A stretch of 64,000 nt of DNA from Voacanga thouarsii (Eukaryota; Streptophyta; Magnoliopsida; Gentianales; Apocynaceae), in the NCBI GenBank assembly GCA_026120185.1, contig JANUWF010001479.1, positions 124,001-188,000 on the forward strand, in the 5' to 3' direction. Shown in pieces: positions 58,893 through 64,000 of the stretch. Under the pieces are notes generated by a model. It was not told where the DNA came from. It did no database searches and was given only the letters and a program-made list of their open reading frames with translations. The position numbers and the translations under genes were made by a program. Numbering within the stretch: position 1 is the first letter of the stretch; each line of letters starts with the position of its first letter.

Positions 58893-59704
58893 AATTTACT
58901 TGTTTTTACTTTTTTTATATAACAATAGTAAATTTTATATTTATTAGAGATATATTAAATTATTAAATAAAAACTCATTAAATGACGTTTTATTTTTATT
59001 TTTTTTGTTCTCACTCAAATCTTGAATTAAAAATATATTAAAACTTTTATATTAAACGTAATCTCTTTATTTCTCTCTCATTTCCATCTTATTATTCTAA
59101 ACAATTAATTCAAATATTTAAAAGTTCAAACCTTCTGTCCCCTCTCCTCTTCTCTAAATTTTCCTCAATCCAAACAAGTATAAAGAAAAAGAACACAATC
59201 AACAAATTCTAGTATATAGGTCTACTAAAATGAAGCAATCTTCATTAGATAGACTGTAATTAGTCTTTTTTTTTTCCCCCTCCTTTTATATTAGGGTAAT
59301 AAAGTAACCTTTCAAAATTAGTTAAAAACAGTTATATCTTATAACTCATTTTGATATACATTTTTTATTCCTAATAGAAATATTTTTTTTATAAAAATAA
59401 ATTTTACAAGATGTAATTGAATAGTAATTATTCTCAAAAGAATATTATTTTATTTTTTTAAAATGAAAAATGATTATAATGCAAAAGAATTTTATTTATA
59501 AAATATGAATAACTTTATTATTTAATGTAAATAAATCGTAATGTTAATTTTTTTTAATTTACTAATCTTTTTTATAAAATTTAAAATTATATTTATATTT
59601 TTTTAAAAGAAAATATTGAATATGATTTTAATCTAAACTACTTAGCTGTCTCGTCCATCCCGCACGATCGAATACTCCTACTATCTTCCGGTCCAAGTGC
59701 GAGT
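58893..59704. other. AT-rich spacer, nothing recognised
   Basis: Very AT-rich DNA with many homopolymer runs. I see no coding potential, transposon end or RNA gene. Confidence 0.5.
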
Positions 59705-59890
59705 GTGGAAACTCTGTTAGACGTTCCATCTCTATGGAAGTCTAGAGAGAGAAAAAGGGAAAGAAATTTTGACGAAGATGCCTATAACAAATTGAATTTC
59801 CCTGTTCAAGATTTTAGAACAAATCAGCAACGCATCCATAAGGATTCACTTCCTTTCAAGAGAAACTACGATCCCAGAAAGCTTGAATGA
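59705..59890 (+). other. Short open frame of unknown status
   Basis: A 61-residue plus-strand frame starting METLLDVPSLW and ending NYDPRKLE. It is highly charged (SRERKRERNFDEDAYNKL) and sits in a less AT-rich island than its flanks, which is the only sign that it might be an exon or a gene fragment. I do not recognise a family. Confidence 0.2.
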
Positions 59891-61092
59891 AACAATTTCC
59901 AGGATACTTGTAAGACATTAAAAATGCAATCTTTCCAATTCGACCAAATAAGAAATTTTGTCATTACTACTCAAAAAGCTTTAAAAATTTGAAACCAATC
60001 AATTTGTTTGGGTTTTCTCTAACCCCCCAAAAAAAACAAGGGAGAAAGGAAAAGATTAGGAAATCCATTAAAAAAACGATGAATAGGAGAAATAAGTCTT
60101 CGACATTACTAGTAGTACGTTTCCTCTTCAAAGACGAAGAGAATTTCCCCTTATAATTTCCCAAAAAATTATACATATTAACAAAATGAAAGCCAAATAA
60201 GGATTGAAAAGACCCATAAATTCGTAGCTCATTCTGAAGAACATGGTATACCAAGTCACAAACAATCCTCATAGAACCCATAAATTCAATGTAACAAAGA
60301 ACGAAGAAGGAGTCGAGCTTCAAAACTTACAGTGACTAAAAGCCAAAACCAAAGATCCAAATTGCTTATCTTGAAGAACCAGAGAAGAAAGCAGAGCCAG
60401 CAGAACCTTAGATTGAACCCAGAAACGCAAAAGGCACAACAAAGCAAAGCAAGAGGCACAAATGGAATTGCAAGAGAGAAAAACTGAGATTAGAGTTAGA
60501 GACAGTACACAATCAAATCAGCTGCTTGCTTCCACCGTCTCTCTCTTTTGTTCCTCTGCTACAACGTGTTTGGCTGCATGAGTACCACTCGCATAGAAAC
60601 CCCATTTGGTCTGAGCTTCCACTCACTTGTGTAAAGGCATTTGAGAAGACAAAAATGCCCATTACTACGAAAAAATGAACAGTGCCAAACTGCAACTTCA
60701 ATACCCTGAGGAATGAGAAGAAGTGTGATTTTGTTTTAGAAGACACAAATGCTCCGACCATTGAATGATACTACTATTAGATTTTCAATAGTATATTTTA
60801 TTAATTAAATATGCAAGCTGAGTATTGGAAACTTATCAAATATGATACTCCATAGTGGAAGGTAGTCCACCAACGGTTGTTTTAAATTGGTTTCAGAAAA
60901 GAAAAATTAATTACACATTACAGCAATCTCAAAAATCAAAACGAGACATTGACCATTTAAGATTCCTTAACAAACATTGACTAAAAGAATACAATAATAA
61001 TTTCATATTTGTAGAAAGTCCAAAAGAAACGTGTTTTCCTCTTCCTCAGCTTCCAAAGAATTCCCGTCTTCTTCTTCTCAACTCTGTTTCCA
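59891..61092. other. Region without recognised gene
   Basis: On the minus strand, 60480-60300 reads like a pyrimidine-rich leader followed by a possible splice donor (CACTGTAAGTTTTG near 60332). No coding exon follows that I can support. The 118- and 82-residue minus frames show only hydrophobic low-complexity sequence. Confidence 0.35.
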
Positions 61093-61260
61093 TGGCCACT
61101 GCCGCACACTCTCTTTCTTTCACGCAGTCTCTTCCTATTTCATCATCTTCTTCAATCCGGGGTAGGGATGCTAATGCAGAGACCAGCTCGATTTCATGGC
61201 TATGCATGAGAAAAGGACGAACAAGACCGTTCTTATGCATGCGACGTCATAACCTTTGTG
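61093..61260 (+). other. Short open frame with transit-peptide-like start
   Basis: The frame begins MATAAHSLSFTQSLP followed by a serine run, which resembles a plastid transit peptide, and stops after 55 residues. The 800 bp after it keep a more balanced base composition, but all frames contain stops and match nothing I recognise. It may be a pseudogene or first-exon fragment. Confidence 0.25.
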
Positions 61261-62819
61261 CATAACCGCCTTGCACTGTGAAATCTCAAGATCACGATCA
61301 TGATCTCTCCTGGCTTATCATATCCCTTTCAATATTCACCACCAATACAGATATGATGTTTTCCATCAAGTCTGCAGACCTTCAAGTTGAGTTTACTAGC
61401 TACTGTCGGCTTTGCACGTACCTGGTTCATGCATGCTTCACGCCACGGTTCGGTGATTTCATTGGAATATGACAACAACGGTGAAGAAATTTCAACGTGA
61501 TGCATGCATTGAACCAATTTGGGGTTTATATTATAGTTGTGTGGTGTACAGTTTCTTGCTTCACTCAAGCGGTGCTTGCTTACGAGAAACATTTAGGGAT
61601 ATTGTAATCAACCAGCACAACAGCTTACCCTCGGGATGCTCAAAATGGAATCTGGGTATTTCCATTGCCAGAATTGCCATATGAACTGTAACGCTTTCTT
61701 CTTTGAATGCGAACCTTCAAACTTCATCTCCGTTGTGCCATCATCTTCAACTTCACTACTGTTGACCATAATCTCTTTCGCCACCGCATCGGACCAGGAA
61801 TAGTTTCGAATAAATTTTGCAATGCTTCTGGTACAATGATAAACGGCTACGTATACAATTGTGAAGCTGTGTTCCTAAACCATCCTTGAGTGACATTGTT
61901 CCGAGGGATGATGAAACAGAGTCCAAAAATACATCACTACCACCTTGGCCGGAGCTGAAGCAATACGAGTGTGTGCACGTTTGTGTGTGTATATATATTA
62001 CATCGACTTATTTACTATTTTAAAATATTCTAATATATAATTGACACTTTTCGCAGAAGAAAAAATTTTTAACACATGATAAGCTTCCAATTTTTTGTTG
62101 GAGGCGTGATGATGAACGCCATTTTGAGTGAATCAATCTAAAAGAAATTGTAGATTCATGTAATTTAGGTTCATGAAGCTTTGATGACTAAATCCTCAAA
62201 TCCACCACTGCTTTGTGTCATAGGATGACTATAAAGGCTGCTAAGTAATTTAAGAGGCCTAGAAAGGTAATTTCATAAGAGTACATAGTTCTGAGGAAAT
62301 TGCAACTGTTAGCTATGCCCGTTTCCTCTGCAGCATCAACATCCACTGACAAGCTACACAAAGGACGGCTGGGAGAGTGAACTCATTCAAAACTTTGTAG
62401 TCTAACAACTCTTTCGAGGTGTTAGGTCTTTATTCATACCACTCGCGGTTCAACTCGTACAAGAATGATATACTGATACAACATTACTACATCTCTATGC
62501 TATACTACCTGCAACTTATACAAAAAAGAATGCCAATGCACAAAAAAAGAAAGAAAGAAAAAAAAAAGAAAAGAGGGGGAAAAAAAATCATCCTCGTATT
62601 CATAATATCTCCTACTAAGGAATTCTTCTAAAAAGAACTTTCTGAAATACCTTTGTACCAATTAAGCCGGGCTCATAAACTCGTTCTTGATCTTTCAACT
62701 AGCACTTCTCCTTGCCTAGAACAAGCTGCGAATCGAGAAAATTCAGTGGTCCAGTTGACAACCTAAATGATCCACAAGGAGACTTCAAGGTACTGTTTGA
62801 CGCTTCTTGGAATTTCTTG
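61261..62819. other. Region between short frames and the right-edge gene
   Basis: 61261-61900 has a moderately balanced composition but no sustained reading frame. About 62140-62819 is probably the 3' untranslated and downstream region of the minus-strand gene ending at 62820. An A-rich tract lies at 62547-62590. Confidence 0.4.
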
Positions 62820-63904
62820 TCAATGATTAACAAGTAAAGATGGCAACCTCGGGACATCATTACTTATTAGATTTGCCCACAAATTTGCAAGCTTCACAAA
62901 ACACTGCTCTCCACCCCAGTCTACAATTGCCATGCCTGTTTCAGGAAATCCAAAGAGGTGAAGTTATTTTGTACGCTATGCCATGTATCCTTTAGTTGCT
63001 TTTAAAACCAATAAATAAATAGCCTTAACAGCTATAACGTCTCGTTCCATTTATATAAATGCTTTAAGCCAGTGCTTTGGATATAAAAGTCCCCTGTTCC
63101 CTAAAGAAAAACCAACAAATTTAGATCGGTTACCCTTGATTTGGCTTACCTGGAACCACACTTGAAGTCAAAAGTGAAAGCCGACATAGAGGTTCCCAAC
63201 GAGAAAAAACATGCTTCTCAAGGGCAAGTGCATCTAGATCATGAGAATACTTGATTGAGTCCATTAGCAATGAAGGACGATTATCACCATCCAAAGAGGT
63301 CGAAACTGATACACTTGATAGAGCTTCTGCAAGTCCTGAAGAACACCATAAAGCATGACATTCATCTAGAAGATGATGCATGCTAGATGCCTCAATAGGA
63401 CTTAACAAAGTCCAAGGCTTGTAAAGTTTGACCGAGTCTTCAAGTATTATGGCCACCCTGTAAATTTCACCTAGGGCTAACAAAAACCTTTTCCCTGATA
63501 TTTTTAAAGAAAAAAAATATGGCCAAAATAAGAATTACAGGAAAAAAAGAATATTATACAGAAGGAAAAATATAATAATATAAAGACCAAATTCCTACAC
63601 CTCAAACAGAATCAAAATATTGTTACCCTTATTCTGGATGCAGTCGACCATAACCATAACAATAATCAATAACCAACATTCTTTTACCTTGAGGATCAGC
63701 GACTATCTGACTCTGAACATTTTTATCCAGTGACTGCCGCCAAATCTGAGCACCATGTCGCAGCTCTTCCACACAAACAGAAATCATTTTAGACCATATG
63801 GAGACATAAGTTAATTGTTCCTCTGCTGATCCCAATGATAAAATCTTCAACACTGTTTTCGCATGTTTTATAAGTTGTATTGTCACTCTAGAATCTTTCT
63901 CTGC
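62820..63904 (-). CDS. C-terminal exons of a synergin-gamma-like protein, partial
   Basis: Three minus-strand coding exons can be joined in phase: 63900 or 63904 to 63688, 63494-63150 and 62935-62820. Junctions are CAAG/GTAAAAG to TATCAG/GG and CCAG/GTAAGC to AAACAG/GC. The product includes SVCVEELRHGAQIWRQSL, DPQGKRFLLALGEIYRV, LYKPWTLL, HDLDALALEKHVFSRWEPLC and, at the end, VKLANLWANLISNDVPRLP. This pattern resembles the C-terminus of plant proteins annotated as synergin-gamma homologues or dentin sialophosphoprotein-related. Such proteins are proposed partners of the AP-1 clathrin adaptor at the trans-Golgi network. The name is from memory of the family and is less sure than the gene model. 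No stop or frameshift is seen. The 5' exons lie beyond 64000. Confidence 0.75.
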
Positions 63905-64000
63905 CTATTATCAATAAGGGCATAATGTATGAGTCAATTATTGATTGAAATCATATCCATAAAAGCATTTTCCTATTGAGATAAGTAATCAACCATTAGA
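63905..64000 (-). other. Intron of the right-edge gene
   Basis: AT-rich sequence before the acceptor (TAG or CAG at 63907-63901). No further coding exon is visible before the window ends. Confidence 0.5.

Noticed and set aside
1..64000. tRNA, rRNA and microRNA genes
   Set aside because: I looked for tRNA box patterns and obvious hairpin precursors by eye and found none convincing; the primer-binding site only complements a tRNA end. A dedicated scan could still find one.

Overview
This is eukaryotic, very probably eudicot plant, nuclear DNA. It is AT-rich. It has spliced genes with GT-AG introns, a CLE peptide gene, a coiled-coil NBS-LRR resistance gene relic, and dense nested LTR retrotransposons, L1-type LINE, CACTA and hAT elements. 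No species can be named from the sequence alone.

Layout. About 1-36.5 kb is a stack of transposable elements with no intact host gene that I can see. It starts with part of an LTR (1-1217) and a tandem duplication (about 1590-2432 and 2855-3666) made of CACTA-like and unknown sequence. Then comes a minus-strand Athila-like Ty3/gypsy complex (3667-26040). Inside it lie a 5'-truncated LINE (4004-15947, with 16-bp target duplications), a Ty1/copia element of about 9.3 kb inserted in that LINE (6140-15469), and a solo LTR (18599-20450, TSD ATAAG) inserted in a gypsy LTR. The complex ends in a 746-bp LTR palindrome (25295-26040). It abuts a minus-strand CACTA element (26041-35799) that keeps decayed transposase pieces. 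A second solo LTR (34012-35780, TSD TGCAT) sits about 20 bp inside the CACTA terminus.

About 37-64 kb is the genic half. A six-exon Yip1-family (YIPF1/2-like) membrane protein gene runs on the plus strand (37855-43113) and carries a hAT-type MITE in intron 3. A single-exon CLE signalling-peptide gene follows (47288-47491, plus). A CC-NBS-LRR resistance gene relic lies on the minus strand (58264-53038). It is broken by a nonsense codon, two frameshifts and a 1.2-kb hAT-like insertion, and it is flanked by a 230-bp direct repeat. At the right edge are the last three coding exons of a minus-strand gene that resembles plant proteins annotated as synergin-gamma-like (62820-63904, continuing off the window).

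The genes do not form a pathway. Yip1 proteins act in Golgi/TGN membrane trafficking, and a synergin-like protein would act in clathrin/AP-1 trafficking, but nothing in the sequence links them. I did not find a convincing new biological system. The most unusual structures are the LTR palindrome, the gypsy arrangement in which one LTR sits between two internal regions, and the repeat-flanked resistance pseudogene.
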